Source: Trichomonas tenax (Eukaryota; Parabasalia; Trichomonadida; Trichomonadidae). Taken from it: a stretch of 64,000 nt of DNA. Below the pieces are notes generated by a model. That model had not been told where the DNA came from. It worked only from the letters and a program-made list of their open reading frames with translations, and made no database searches. Both the position numbers and the translations under genes were made by a program. Where the stretch lies: NCBI GenBank assembly GCA_023091735.1, contig JALKBU010000102.1:1-64000 (forward strand). The letters run 5' to 3'. Shown here in pieces: positions 48,601 to 57,500 of the stretch (within the stretch, counting starts at the first letter, position 1; every line of letters begins with the position of its first letter).

Positions 48601-50549
48601 GTCTTGACAAATGTCGTCAATAACTTAGCATAAGCGTTCCTCAGCCTGAATTCTGTTTCATGAGTGAATCTCTCATTCCATCTCGTTAAGAAAATGTTAA
48701 TCATGTCTTCATCAGCAAGATATATTTCGCTATTTCTGCAATAAATGCGAGAGAGAAGTCTCATGAATCTTTCTTGAACAACAGAGTAGCGTAATGACAA
48801 TGACCAAAGTAAGTCTTCATTCCTGAATGGAAGTGTTGTAATCTCGAAAGCACCGCTTGGATTTGTTGGATCGTTCTTGAACGAGAAAAATGCCTTTTTG
48901 ATGAACATGTAGAACTTGGGGTTGATCTTGCATTCTGGGAGTTTCTCGATGATTGAAATAACAAGATCCTGCTTAATAATATATCTTTCGATTAACATTG
49001 TGATGAAATTAAGCAAACTCTGCGAATTCATTGAGCTTTCAAGAAGCATACTCACATCGTTATTAGTAAACTGTGCGCCATTGTATGTTGTTAAAACATG
49101 TATTAATGAAACACAGCTCTGTGCGAACATAGGATTCTTGGTGATAGAAGCAACAACAAGTGTCAGTAATTTGTCAGCGAGATCTTGTTCGATGATTTTC
49201 TTTGAAGGAAGAAGAGAAACGAAAATCATAAGATCGAGACGTGACAATTCTGGTAAATTAGACATTTCTGTCAACTTTGCAGTAATTTGTTCCTGAGTTA
49301 AACCAATGCAGCTCAAATATTCTGCTAATTCTGCAATTTGTTGCTGATTTTCACCTTCTTGTTGAGCTAACTGATTAATATGTTCACGGACAAGATTAAT
49401 AGCTTCAATCTGATTACCGCGGTGTCCTAAGCCCGTGCAAATCTGCTTTAATAAGTTAATCCAAGCTTCATTCTTTTCAGGAAAGTCAAGAATCAAATTG
49501 ATGCAGTCATTAATCAATTCCAGCCTCATAGTGGAGAAAACTTCGACAATTAAATAATAAAATTGAGTAATCGATGAAGATTGATGAATTGAATGTTGCG
49601 ACCAGATCGCTTTGAAGTTATCAAGAGTGAGAAGTTCGGCATGAGAGAACGATTTGAATAGTTCTGCGAAGATCGGAAGAAATGCAGATTTATATTCAAT
49701 ATGATAAAGATAATCAGCAAATTTTGTCTCTTTAAGCCACTTGAACATGTACGGAGCGAACTTTGGTTGATTGCAGTTTGCGTGTAAATATTTTAAGAAG
49801 AATAATTGTTTGTCGAAAAATTCTGACTTGATTTGATCAGAAATGAATTCAAACAGTTGGAAAGCCCTTTCGTCGGTTAGTTTGTCTGTAAACGTTAATC
49901 CTAAAAATGTGTTATTGATAAAATCAGCAAGTTGTTCAGAAGCTGCGTTACGATTCTTATGTAGCTGCAGCAGTGTCACTTTATCAACGATCTGCTTGAA
50001 AATTTGATTTAATTTCTCATCAGGTGCTCCTGTTGTCGCTAATGGAACAAAATAGAAGAAAATGGCGCAGCGCATAAAGTTCAGTGGTAGTTCGTATTCA
50101 GCATCCAATTCTTTAAATAATTCGGTCAAAATATCCGAGTTTACATACTCCTTGCATATTTCGATGAAAAATTCGCGATTATTGAAGTATATCATATATC
50201 CTGGATTGAAAATATAATATGGGAAAAATTCGATGTAAAACTGTGGGCATGATGTTGCAATTTTGAAGAGTTTGAAGATTATATTAAAATAATCTTTGAT
50301 AATTTTTTTGTCAAGATCACTTATTAATCTTGTTTTGACGATTTCTCCGCACATCGATGCCAATGATTCAAAAAATTTTTCTTGTCTCATTCCCGTTCTC
50401 GTAGGCAGAAAATGATTCTCGCAAATGTAATTGATGAGATCCAAAAAATCCTCCATATATTCCTGCATTGTTGAAAGATGATGCACAGAATAAAAGAACT
50501 CACTCGACCACTTTGCAAATGTTTCTGGAGTCCAAAATCTAGTTTGCAT
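45606..50549 (-). CDS. Large ubiquitin-specific protease (USP9X/USP34-like)
   Basis: 1,647 residues, the longest gene here. A helical, HEAT-like N-terminal region of about 1,050 residues contains a ubiquitin-like segment around 730-800 (ESETITINASYQDEEITITT). The USP domain begins near residue 1,090: GYVGLDNLGVACFVDSVLQQ holds the catalytic Cys at about 1,100, and HSGTADFGHYISYCLQPNG the His box, with a FND Asp following. GVACF instead of the usual GNTCY is near the GATCY form of the USP9X/USP34 subfamily. Residues from about 1,400 are again helical. It should deubiquitinate proteins in the cytosol or nucleus. The ATG at 50549 has no clear Inr. Confidence 0.9.
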   Translation of the reverse strand: MQTRFWTPETFAKWSSEFFYSVHHLSTMQEYMEDFLDLINYICENHFLPTRTGMRQEKFFESLASMCGEIVKTRLISDLDKKIIKDYFNIIFKLFKIATSCPQFYIEFFPYYIFNPGYMIYFNNREFFIEICKEYVNSDILTELFKELDAEYELPLNFMRCAIFFYFVPLATTGAPDEKLNQIFKQIVDKVTLLQLHKNRNAASEQLADFINNTFLGLTFTDKLTDERAFQLFEFISDQIKSEFFDKQLFFLKYLHANCNQPKFAPYMFKWLKETKFADYLYHIEYKSAFLPIFAELFKSFSHAELLTLDNFKAIWSQHSIHQSSSITQFYYLIVEVFSTMRLELINDCINLILDFPEKNEAWINLLKQICTGLGHRGNQIEAINLVREHINQLAQQEGENQQQIAELAEYLSCIGLTQEQITAKLTEMSNLPELSRLDLMIFVSLLPSKKIIEQDLADKLLTLVVASITKNPMFAQSCVSLIHVLTTYNGAQFTNNDVSMLLESSMNSQSLLNFITMLIERYIIKQDLVISIIEKLPECKINPKFYMFIKKAFFSFKNDPTNPSGAFEITTLPFRNEDLLWSLSLRYSVVQERFMRLLSRIYCRNSEIYLADEDMINIFLTRWNERFTHETEFRLRNAYAKLLTTFVKTCEKDVVPTKYGLIRHKEVRESETITINASYQDEEITITTARTISVAALTQLIADQFNILYTECQLEHEEFPVEFDKTLSAFDSFETVDVIVMGGKCPEIRERTAIPSLMIVDLKMQTKLIRLMDEIPGIVELLDELPTHDDLVDIMGKIKSMELSKIFPKARPAFFKYNFDTFIQAFKIKDVDSLKQVGLFEYILTVGLDNTDPILLQNIISWLQNILENGVDIGINEQILFDQIVRILRNFPVGDSPSKLFRNAFDTVHNFNDPRSLIFDVEKIKSLILKFLASPIEYIAFDSCMFFEKLNIPSSVYAELSSEVDITRDHFFSSWSDHITTRDETAVKIVMDNLTPESVSSGHLDLLDALLEFHAMTDEEIEKITEFICNNFLDPRAEAKGKEIFTSAMNVAKHLKGPKIVSALHYLCSKSYFKEWDIDGDKIVLQKSGGYVGLDNLGVACFVDSVLQQLFRISEIRQAVFDYKEKNRFVKRLKYLFAQMMLSNQQSVSTQALLNEWSDDGDDVLDTNVQQDACEFLQLLLDKLERILGKEKLSIFNGQFINRIESLDGSLSSESSETYIALPVDVLHSRTLDESLKKISTPDFLKGENAYKFEGTDKKVDAKKFCKFGDPPKNLIIQLKRFEYNFETFIRYKVKTPLSFPEELSLAGKDYKLAGVIMHSGTADFGHYISYCLQPNGTWQCFNDNIVKQVTLQQVLSIGSGEKGTWSAFILFYDSEPQKPVTVPKELLDYVHQENDYNCFTRLAFSTPATDLMDYFIGSKDDSLFQEAAQFSMTFAPFTVDGKNGTKLLRKANETLIERPQVCANLVKELCNLPLCNLFIYCKHSEVRIAASEVVITLMKAVGSSALSIINRYFEDFHAHPEYTEGVMNVYIQAAEIEECLPILKSKVLPVLEELLRSMQDHKAKAISMKHIFNAILAIGPSPGFGDEIASTRWIEKYFYGTDLKVIADVIAKSPTAPAQLRKFAVKFANPKWRTLLKYFPEPEQQ

Positions 50550-51095
50550 TATGTCACTTTTTAGAGTTTGTCATTTTTTTTGTCAATAGTTTGGAATTCT
50601 TGAGTCAATTTTGAGCCCCGGAAAATTGAATATTTTACAAGACGATACATAAAATACATATGGAGGTAGAGAAAGTTTGTCCTTGATGATGTTCTAACCA
50701 TCCTCGTCCCTTCCACAATCACACACTCTGCCTTCTGTCCTACAGCAAAGAACTATCCCGTTTCTTTTCTCGTTTTTCAACGAAAGAAATAATTTCATCA
50801 CCAAACAAATACCATCAAAACAGCCGATTTTCTAGCCTCTTACTGTATATCGAATGGAGAATTGAAATACCACTCCTTATCCTTGCTTTTCTCGTCTAAT
50901 AAACATTTTTTATATAAATAATTTTTTGTAAAGTATTCAATTTGTGATATAATTTTTTCCGGATTTTCAAGAATTTGATGTTCTGTTGTTATGCGAGCCT
51001 ATTTATGCAATAAAAATGGCGCGTTGTTTCAGATATTGAAAATGTATACTTAACACAACTTCTTCGATATTCTCGCAATTTCATCATTATCAAGA

Positions 51096-51164
51096 CACCA
51101 ACAGTCAACAAGCCATTGGATACGAAGAATAGCTTCGTATCCAATGGCTTGTTGACTGTTGGTG
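51096..51164. repeat. Foldback 1: perfect 32-bp arms
   Basis: Arms 51096-51127 and 51133-51164 are exactly complementary around a 5-nt loop (AATAG). No mismatch at all. Confidence 0.95.
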
Positions 51165-51218
51165 CCATCGAAATTTGCTCAGAGCGTTCTGATTCGATTT
51201 CATTTTACAATTCAACAT

Positions 51219-51285
51219 TTTTTTACGGATCTCTGAGGTTGCTAAGACGCAGAATGGCCTAGCAATCACAGAGACTTGTAGAAAA
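51219..51285. repeat. Foldback 2
   Basis: Arms 51219-51246 and 51258-51285 pair at 21 of 28 positions; six of seven mismatches are transition type. Loop 11 nt. Confidence 0.7.
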
Positions 51286-51327
51286 TGCTATGAATCGAAA
51301 TATTTCATTCATCGATTTACATTACTT

Positions 51328-51402
51328 GCTTTAGCTGTCTAATAGCATGACAAACAGATAGCTTGTGTACACATGTTTGTCATACTATTAGACAGCTAAA
51401 GC
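51328..51402. repeat. Foldback 3
   Basis: Arms 51328-51355 and 51375-51402 pair at 27 of 28 positions (one C/A) around a 19-nt loop. Size and shape closely resemble a small-RNA precursor. Confidence 0.95.
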
Positions 51403-51434
51403 GATTTACGATTTATAATTATCCGTTAATATAA

Positions 51435-51524
51435 ATCATCAAAAATGATCAATTTCTGGCACAAATTCACCATATATTCGATGTTCTAGAGAGTTTATAC
51501 TAGAAATTGATCATTTTTGATGAT
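51435..51524. repeat. Foldback 4
   Basis: Arms 51435-51459 and 51500-51524 pair at 24 of 25 positions (one G/T) with a 40-nt loop. Confidence 0.92.
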
Positions 51525-52822
51525 ATTTATTGATTTTGGACAAATTATCTACAGCAGGCACAAGCTAACACGAAAATTACATCTACAGTGGCGGGATATT
51601 GGAGGAATACCCTACATAATTAAGTATAGCGATTAACTAAATTTCTAGATTGAATATTGTCAATTGACCTGCTTCTTGTCCATTTCTTCTAATGCAGACA
51701 TGTAGATGGCGGTATTTGATTGTATAAATAAGAAGATTAAATAAAAGTCATTGATTTTGCAATAATTTTATTGTATGGGATAATTATAATATCAATATAT
51801 GTAAATCAATACGATTTAAAATGAGAAAAAGTTGTGACACTTTTCTTTACAATGCAAAATTAAATATAAAAATAAATATCATAAATATAATATACATCAA
51901 TTATAACATAAATTTATGAGAGAAAAAATTTGAGAATAAGTAACATTGAGAGTAATGATAGAAATAAAAATAAATAATCAAATACTATAGTACATGATTC
52001 AAAAGATATATTAATTATGTTTTAAAGTAGAAATAAAGTGATTTTTAACTAGTCAACATATTCCCAGAAATTATACAAATATTAGAATTACACAATAATG
52101 TAGTAAATAGCTTTTGAATGCTCTGAAAAATGTCTCAGAAATATTGAATGACATAAAACAACAATATAATCAATAAACAAAATGTAATACAAATAACACA
52201 TTTCGCAATTGCTGTCTCAATATATTCTATGAGTCAGATTATTGTATAGTTTACACGCAAATACAAACATATTTATAACGATATAATAAGCCTATTTATA
52301 TTGCAGCTGTTTACTTTTCAAAATTTGAAAAGACTCAGAAATGTAATATGCATTGTATGAAATGTATGTTATATGTGCAACAATATACTTTCCAACTTTA
52401 AAACAGTCACTTTTTTGCACTTTATTTTCTTTTGCATTTTCAGGCACTTCTGATTGATATATTCGAAGATTGACGATACGATATATTACAATATACGCTA
52501 CCGAATATATGTCTACAATAACTAACTATAATATCCACGTTTTATTTTCATTATATTTATCCTGCTTAATATATGTTTTTTATATGTTTATTAGCATTTA
52601 CTACATGATTTGAATTTGAATAGACAGTAGAAATATTTTTCCAACTTTAAACTTGATATGTGTCAAAAAATTATTTTACACGTCATGTATTATATTTTAC
52701 ACGCCAATCTGTCAAAAATATTAAATTCTCTATATTTTAACATAACAATGACTCTAATACGTTGTCTATTATGGTCCTATAGCAATTGGCTTTATAAACA
52801 TATAAATATTAATTTCCATTTG

Positions 52823-52923
52823 CAATATCTTTGTTATCTAGTCATCTCCACGGTGATTAAGTCACATATCATGTTGTTTTGCGGCTTCCACACTGTGAAG
52901 ATGACTAGATAACGAAGATATTG
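52823..52923. repeat. Foldback 5
   Basis: Arms 52823-52855 and 52891-52923 pair at 30 of 33 positions, all three mismatches transition type. Loop 35 nt. A short plus-strand open frame crosses it but is not coding. Confidence 0.92.
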
Positions 52924-52942
52924 ACCACATTTCGAAAATCAC

Positions 52943-53019
52943 TCCGAGTGTATGTGATATAGCGATGCTGATGTGGAAATCGATACCACACCACCATCAT
53001 TATATGACCTACACCCGGA
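52943..53019. repeat. Foldback 6
   Basis: Arms 52943-52976 and 52986-53019 pair at 27 of 34 positions around a 9-nt loop. It starts 20 bases after foldback 5. Confidence 0.75.
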
Positions 53020-53059
53020 AAAACATTCTAGGCAGATAATTTAATGCATTTTATAAAAT

Positions 53060-53144
53060 TAGGTTTTCCGTCCTGCTCTCGCTGCAAAGGTCGCTAATAG
53101 GGTTTCTGAGAGGAATTTGCCACCAAGGAAGCCCGTAAAACCTA
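53060..53144. repeat. Foldback 7 (weak)
   Basis: Arms 53060-53094 and 53110-53144 pair at about 22 of 35 positions, best at the base (AGGTTTT with AAAACCT). Confidence 0.5.
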
Positions 53145-53233
53145 TATTTTTGAATGTTCTACATTTTTATACGAGATCAATCAGTCTTGTTTTATTAGAT
53201 ATTTAGATATTTTTTTAAATCATAAAATCTTCT

Positions 53234-53308
53234 CCACTGAATGCAAATGGTACGCTAGAACTGGATCAATGTAATCACTAGTCCTAGTGCACCATTTGCA
53301 TTCGGTGA
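53234..53308. repeat. Foldback 8
   Basis: Arms 53234-53262 and 53280-53308 pair at 24 of 29 positions, all five mismatches transition type. Loop 17 nt. Confidence 0.88.
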
Positions 53309-53360
53309 AATAGAAAGTTTGAGTGAAATTTGATCATTGATTTTCATCATATTATTATAT

Positions 53361-53427
53361 CCCCATATTCTCAGCGATAGTGTCACTCACACATGTGATA
53401 GGTGACATTGTCACTGAGAATATTGGA
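53361..53427. repeat. Foldback 9
   Basis: Arms 53361-53386 and 53402-53427 pair at 21 of 26 positions, four of five mismatches transition type. Loop 15 nt. Confidence 0.82.
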
Positions 53428-53590
53428 ATAGAACAACTACTACTATGTTTTTTTTAGAATTGGGTTCAAAAATAGTAAATAACATTGATTATAATATGAT
53501 AATGATTGAAGTGAGGCCTGCGAAATGATAGGAATGTTAAAAACTCTTTCAAATCATAATCAAATTCGAGATATTTTCACAACTTCTTAT

Positions 53591-53663
53591 TTTAGTCTTC
53601 TTCTCCATACAAATGTCACCGCTAGCATGATTCAGTGACATGTATACCAAGAAGATGATAAAA
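53591..53663. repeat. Foldback 10
   Basis: Arms 53591-53621 and 53633-53663 pair at roughly 23 of 31 positions; core TCTTCTT with AAGAAGA and TGTCAC with GTGACA. Confidence 0.65.
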
Positions 53664-53701
53664 ACAACAAGTTTTGTTGGTGATTCATGTTTCTCCAACA
53701 A

Positions 53702-53770
53702 CTGTGTGCCAATAGCACATTAAGGCTTGAAAAATCTAATAAAAAGACCACATATACCATTGGCACATAG
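53702..53770. repeat. Foldback 11
   Basis: Arms 53702-53720 and 53752-53770 pair at 15 of 19 positions, all mismatches transition type; the core is GTGCCAAT with ATTGGCAC. Loop 31 nt. Confidence 0.65.
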
Positions 53771-53816
53771 TGATGGATGAATTTTTATCAGGTAATTTAC
53801 ATTGATTTATATAATA

Positions 53817-53902
53817 TTGTGTTTGAGTCCTTCTTCTCGTTATTGGAGCCACTACATACATGTACAATGACTGAAGAACCGATGAGGAGGACCCAAACAC
53901 AA
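53817..53902. repeat. Foldback 12
   Basis: Arms 53817-53842 and 53877-53902 pair at 20 of 26 positions; the base TTGTGTTTG with CAAACACAA is perfect. Loop 34 nt. Confidence 0.8.
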
Positions 53903-54041
53903 CAATTGGACGAGTTTTGATTTTTCATCCCACCAGATGGCGGTTGAACAATGAAACTTAAAAAATGTGATAGCAATTTGCACTGCATTATTTCTCCAAA
54001 GTATTGGCGGATATTAATTTCTATATTCTGGGTCGATTTTG

Positions 54042-54136
54042 AAATGTTGTTCTATGCACTCCAAATTGATTAAGAAGCCAATAGAAATGTGTGTCATTGA
54101 CTTCTGAATCGATTTGGAGTGCATAGGACAATATTT
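54042..54136. repeat. Foldback 13
   Basis: Arms 54042-54083 and 54095-54136 pair at 36 of 42 positions; five of six mismatches are transition type. Loop 11 nt. It is the longest stem of the cluster. Confidence 0.92.
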
Positions 54137-54520
54137 TCACTGTTTTTCATGTTTTCACACTACCAAACATGGAACACATTTGAGACTTTGATGTTGCGAT
54201 AAAAGTGTGCTATATAACTCAGATACACAACATTCGATGTGAGACTGTCTTGTGAATATATTACACTATGTAATCTTTGAGATATATACATTATATTAGC
54301 AAGAAAATCATACATTATTGACTCCTTAGAATGTCAATTTTGTTGACACTATATCAACATGGAACACATTCAATTTCACTAACAGAGGCATGAAACAATT
54401 AAAAACCCATCTGCAGTATATGTGATAGGCATTGTGGATGACAAAATATAAAAAACACAAATTTTCGAAATAATGTAATATTTCATAAAAATTTAAAGTT
54501 CAAAATCTGTTAATGTTCAC

Positions 54521-54573
54521 ATCGAATTCATATAACAAAGCTTATGTAAAACACAAGCACATATGAATTCAAT
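54521..54573. repeat. Foldback 14 (short)
   Basis: Arms 54521-54533 and 54561-54573 pair at 12 of 13 positions (core GAATTCATAT); loop 27 nt. Weaker than the others. Confidence 0.5.
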
Positions 54574-54949
54574 CTTCAAACCTAAAATATAGGTTTAATC
54601 TCATAACGACATTTTTAAATTATTGTGTTTACGCTATTTAATCAATGGATCAATAATATAAACATCTAACCAATTACAACATTATTGTTGAATACCTTCA
54701 ATTCCATAATTCTTTAAAACATTCAATTAATTAAACTTTACTAATTCATGAGCTTTCAGTAACAACATCGCTAGACTATACCTAGACATTTCGCTAATGA
54801 GTAAAGGTCTATAATAGCTTTCATCAAAATTTTGCTTTTAGCCTTAAAAATTTGGCGAAAAAAAGACGATAGACTAAATTTGGAGAGCTCTCGTTTTTTC
54901 TCAATTATGAAATATGAGCTAACCTTATATGCTTAGAAAGATATCGATG

Positions 54950-55744
54950 TCATTCTTCAGCACCAACGAGGCTATAGAACTCTATCATTGTGCGGATCTT
55001 GGGTTTCTTAGCGAACACTTCCTTAATCTTATTTTCTTTATGCGGCATTACCTTCATAACAAATGTCATTAGGAAGTGTGTGAAGCTTTCTACGGTTTCA
55101 TCTTCTTCATCGGAGTGAAATAAACGCATAACAACGGCATTAATTATGTTAATAAAATGCATTTTCATTGTATGCAAACTCGGATAATATTCGTTGAGAA
55201 CTTTCTGTATTAAGCCATCCAATTCACGCGTATTCGAATTTTCTATCATTTTGATCAATGTTGGAATATCAGTTCTTGTCTTTGAATATGTTTTCTTTGG
55301 TTGTTTAGGTGTGCTTTGTGGTTTTTCAGGGATTTCTGGTGGATTTTCTTCAATAACTTGTGGAATTTCGTTATCTGAAGTTTCCAAAAACGCAGAAATA
55401 TCATCATCAGTAATCTCTGTTTGTGTGATGTCTTCTTCAGTTTCTTTTGGCTCCGAAATGGTTTCTTTCCTGCTTTTCTGTTGTTTTTGTTTTGTCTTAT
55501 TATTTTTATTGAGCAAATCGATCTGATTCTTCAAATTGCTAATTTCGGTTTCAGAAAGTTGAAGCTTCGTTTCTAATAATTGGTTTTTCTGGCTTAAGAT
55601 GTCGATTTTCTTTTCATATTCGGCTAATCGTTGTTTTAAACCCGTAATTTCTCTCTTTAGTTGGACATTTTCCCTTGTGTCATGCAAAGAGGATGATAAA
55701 TCCCCACGTAAAGAACTGATTAACTGTTGAAAATCAACTTCCAT
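54950..55744 (-). CDS. Hypothetical coiled-coil protein
   Basis: 264 residues. A long coiled coil at about 20-95 (ENVQLKREITGLKQRLAEYE, then KIDILSQKNQLLETKLQLSE) is followed by an acidic/Pro linker (PEIPEKPQSTPKQPKK). A C-terminal helical domain (YYPSLHTMKMHFINIINAVV, LMTFVMKVMPHKENKIKEVF) follows. Architecture resembles cytoskeletal or centrosomal scaffolds, but no family is recognised. On the minus strand TCAGAATGTA abuts the ATG as a possible Inr. Confidence 0.75.
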   Translation of the reverse strand: MEVDFQQLISSLRGDLSSSLHDTRENVQLKREITGLKQRLAEYEKKIDILSQKNQLLETKLQLSETEISNLKNQIDLLNKNNKTKQKQQKSRKETISEPKETEEDITQTEITDDDISAFLETSDNEIPQVIEENPPEIPEKPQSTPKQPKKTYSKTRTDIPTLIKMIENSNTRELDGLIQKVLNEYYPSLHTMKMHFINIINAVVMRLFHSDEEDETVESFTHFLMTFVMKVMPHKENKIKEVFAKKPKIRTMIEFYSLVGAEE

Positions 55745-55754
55745 TACATTCTGA
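55745..55754 (-). promoter_or_regulatory. Possible initiator (Inr)
   Basis: On the minus strand TCAGAATGTA directly precedes the ATG at 55744; it is a partial match to the trichomonad initiator. Confidence 0.4.
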
Positions 55755-55821
55755 CATGTAAATTATTGTCAAATTTTATATTGGAAAATAATTTATGAGA
55801 TAAGTTCTACCAATCAGATGC

Positions 55822-56390
55822 ATGTCAATAGTGCAGCAGAAACACTTGAGACTGTATTGCACTTTATTATCCTTTATTGCTGAGAAGAGCAAGACAGAGT
55901 TTGCTCAAAGACTTCCCCAAAAGGAGGAAGCAAATGTCAATGCAAATGACACATATGGACACACTCCATTCATGACAGCTGCTGCATGTGGAGTGTTGAT
56001 ATTCAAGATTAAAGGCGCCACACAATTCTACATCACATAATTGAAAGAAGAGAATGCTATATTTACTCCTGAACAGAACAGACATTAACTTCTCATTGGT
56101 GACATGCAAGGGAGATAATTAGATGCATATGGCAGTTGCAGCAAAGAATGAAAAGTGAGATGATGAGATACATTCATTTTCTTGAATACAACACCAGAAT
56201 AAGTGTACATCATCTCAGCCTGGAATGCTGCAACAACCATAAATGCCCCCAGGTACATCAGGTTCACATTGATTCTGAGAATTCATGCCAAATGGACAGC
56301 CATGATATCAAATGCCTCCATGTGGATATAGGCCTCCTCCAGACACACAAGGAGGACATGGAAAACCTTCATCTGAATACTTGGTGTTAA
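55822..56390 (+). pseudogene. Ankyrin-repeat gene remnant
   Basis: A frame from ATG 55822 reads ANVNANDTYGHTPFMTAAAC, a typical trichomonad ankyrin motif, and stops at about 56040. Further downstream, in another frame, MHMAVAAKNEK reads like a second repeat. The stretch is broken by several stops and frame changes, so it is a decayed gene. The opposite-strand and overlapping frames here are shadows. Confidence 0.5.
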
Positions 56391-56620
56391 GCAAAACATA
56401 ATTCATACATCTATGTAAAAGATATTTATCTCTTCTCAAACATACAGACCACAACCTCATATACGCACACCTCAAATAATCATCAATCCCTTAAAAAGTT
56501 TTGGAAAATAATAAATGTCGACAGCATGGATAAAAAATAAATTCGTCAATAAAACCGCGTAAAAGAGGACTCACACAACATGCTATTAATAAAAAACGAT
56601 TCAATTCCTAAATATTTAGG

Positions 56621-56945
56621 TTATTGTTTCACTTTCAAAACTCTTGATTTTGATCGACTTCTCTCGGGATTGCTATTGCAAATACCTTTACCAAGACCTA
56701 CCGGAGTGTGTTCACTTATCAGGTTGGCTACTTGCTCATGAATTGTGTTGAATCACTTAAAAGCTGAGTTAAAATCAAAGATAAATGTTATGGGGACATC
56801 AATCACATGCAAATTAACATGTGGATGATGTATTAACATACTATTGGACATCAATAATTTCCTTGATGAACTTTTGTGCGATGTTTAATTGTGAAAGCAT
56901 ATGAAAAACACGCCAATTGGACACACATAAACAGTGGTGTGTGCT
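56621..56945 (-). pseudogene. Unidentified decayed coding remnant
   Basis: On the minus strand segments read HVNLHVIDVPITFIFDFNSA, then a TGA, then FNTIHEQVANLISEHTPVGL, ending in TAA at 56621. Upstream, shifted by one base, LSQLNIAQKFIKEIIDVQ is coding-like and ends in TAG. The composition is protein-like but no family was recognised; a mobile element or an old gene are both possible. Confidence 0.4.
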
Positions 56946-57339
56946 ATATCACCAATAAACAGTTTAATGATTTTATTGTAGTCCTTAATTATTCAATTTT
57001 TCAAAAAAAAAGTTTATTGAAGAAATACACGTATCATGTAGACCCCAAATACAAGTGTTTTCGTTTTCAAAGACATTTCTCTCACTTTACAAGATTATCA
57101 AAATTTGTTTTTCTTAACTATGTCATTTATAGATACTAAAAATATATCAATTCAAAAACGTGACACAAAAATAAAAATTTGTTTTAGGACATAACATCAT
57201 TTATAGATTTCAAAAATGCCATTATGCAAAAACTTAACAGCCCATTGAATTTTTGAAAAAAACAAAAAATTTGTAATTTGTAATTAGTTTTAGATATAAA
57301 ATATTATTTTTAAAACGTAACAGGATATTTGCATAATAT

Positions 57340-57399
57340 TATCTCAATTTTGAACAAAAAAATCATCATATTAATTTTTTATCGTTCAAAATTGAGATA
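57340..57399. repeat. Foldback upstream of the TCAF/M60-like gene
   Basis: Perfect 16-bp core (TATCTCAATTTTGAAC with its complement) extends through A/T runs to arms 57340-57363 and 57374-57399, about 100 bases before the start codon. Confidence 0.85.
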
Positions 57400-57492
57400 A
57401 AGTTTTGGAATCAATTTTACAAAATTTGAATTGCTGTAACAAATATAATAATTTGGCAAAAACGTAACATTAATTAAAAAAAGTTCGTTTTT

Positions 57493-57500
57493 TCACTTTT
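57493..57500 (+). promoter_or_regulatory. Candidate initiator (Inr)
   Basis: TCACTTTT abuts the ATG at 57501; predicted leader about 6 nt. Confidence 0.65.

Larger units (their letters stand above)
50550..54949. other. Gene-free region rich in distinct foldbacks
   Basis: About 4.4 kb with no believable gene, the longest gap in the window. At least thirteen independent foldbacks (69-101 nt each) occur at 51096-51524 and 52823-54136; a shorter one is at 54521-54573. Sequences of the foldbacks are unrelated to each other by eye. 51525-52822 is plain AT-rich spacer with one weak inverted repeat near 52457-52510. Confidence 0.8.
56391..57492. other. Intergenic region with gene debris and one foldback
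   Basis: About 1.1 kb. It holds a broken minus-strand coding remnant (56621-56945) and a foldback (57340-57399). The plus-strand frame at 56876-57139 overlaps that remnant and has AT-rich composition; it is not called. Confidence 0.5.

Noticed and set aside
48916..49296. 126-codon frame opposite the large USP
   Set aside because: Antisense shadow of a clearly coding gene.
52658..52912. Open frame of 84 codons on the plus strand
   Set aside because: It runs through foldback 5 and AT-rich spacer, has no initiator and no protein-like composition.
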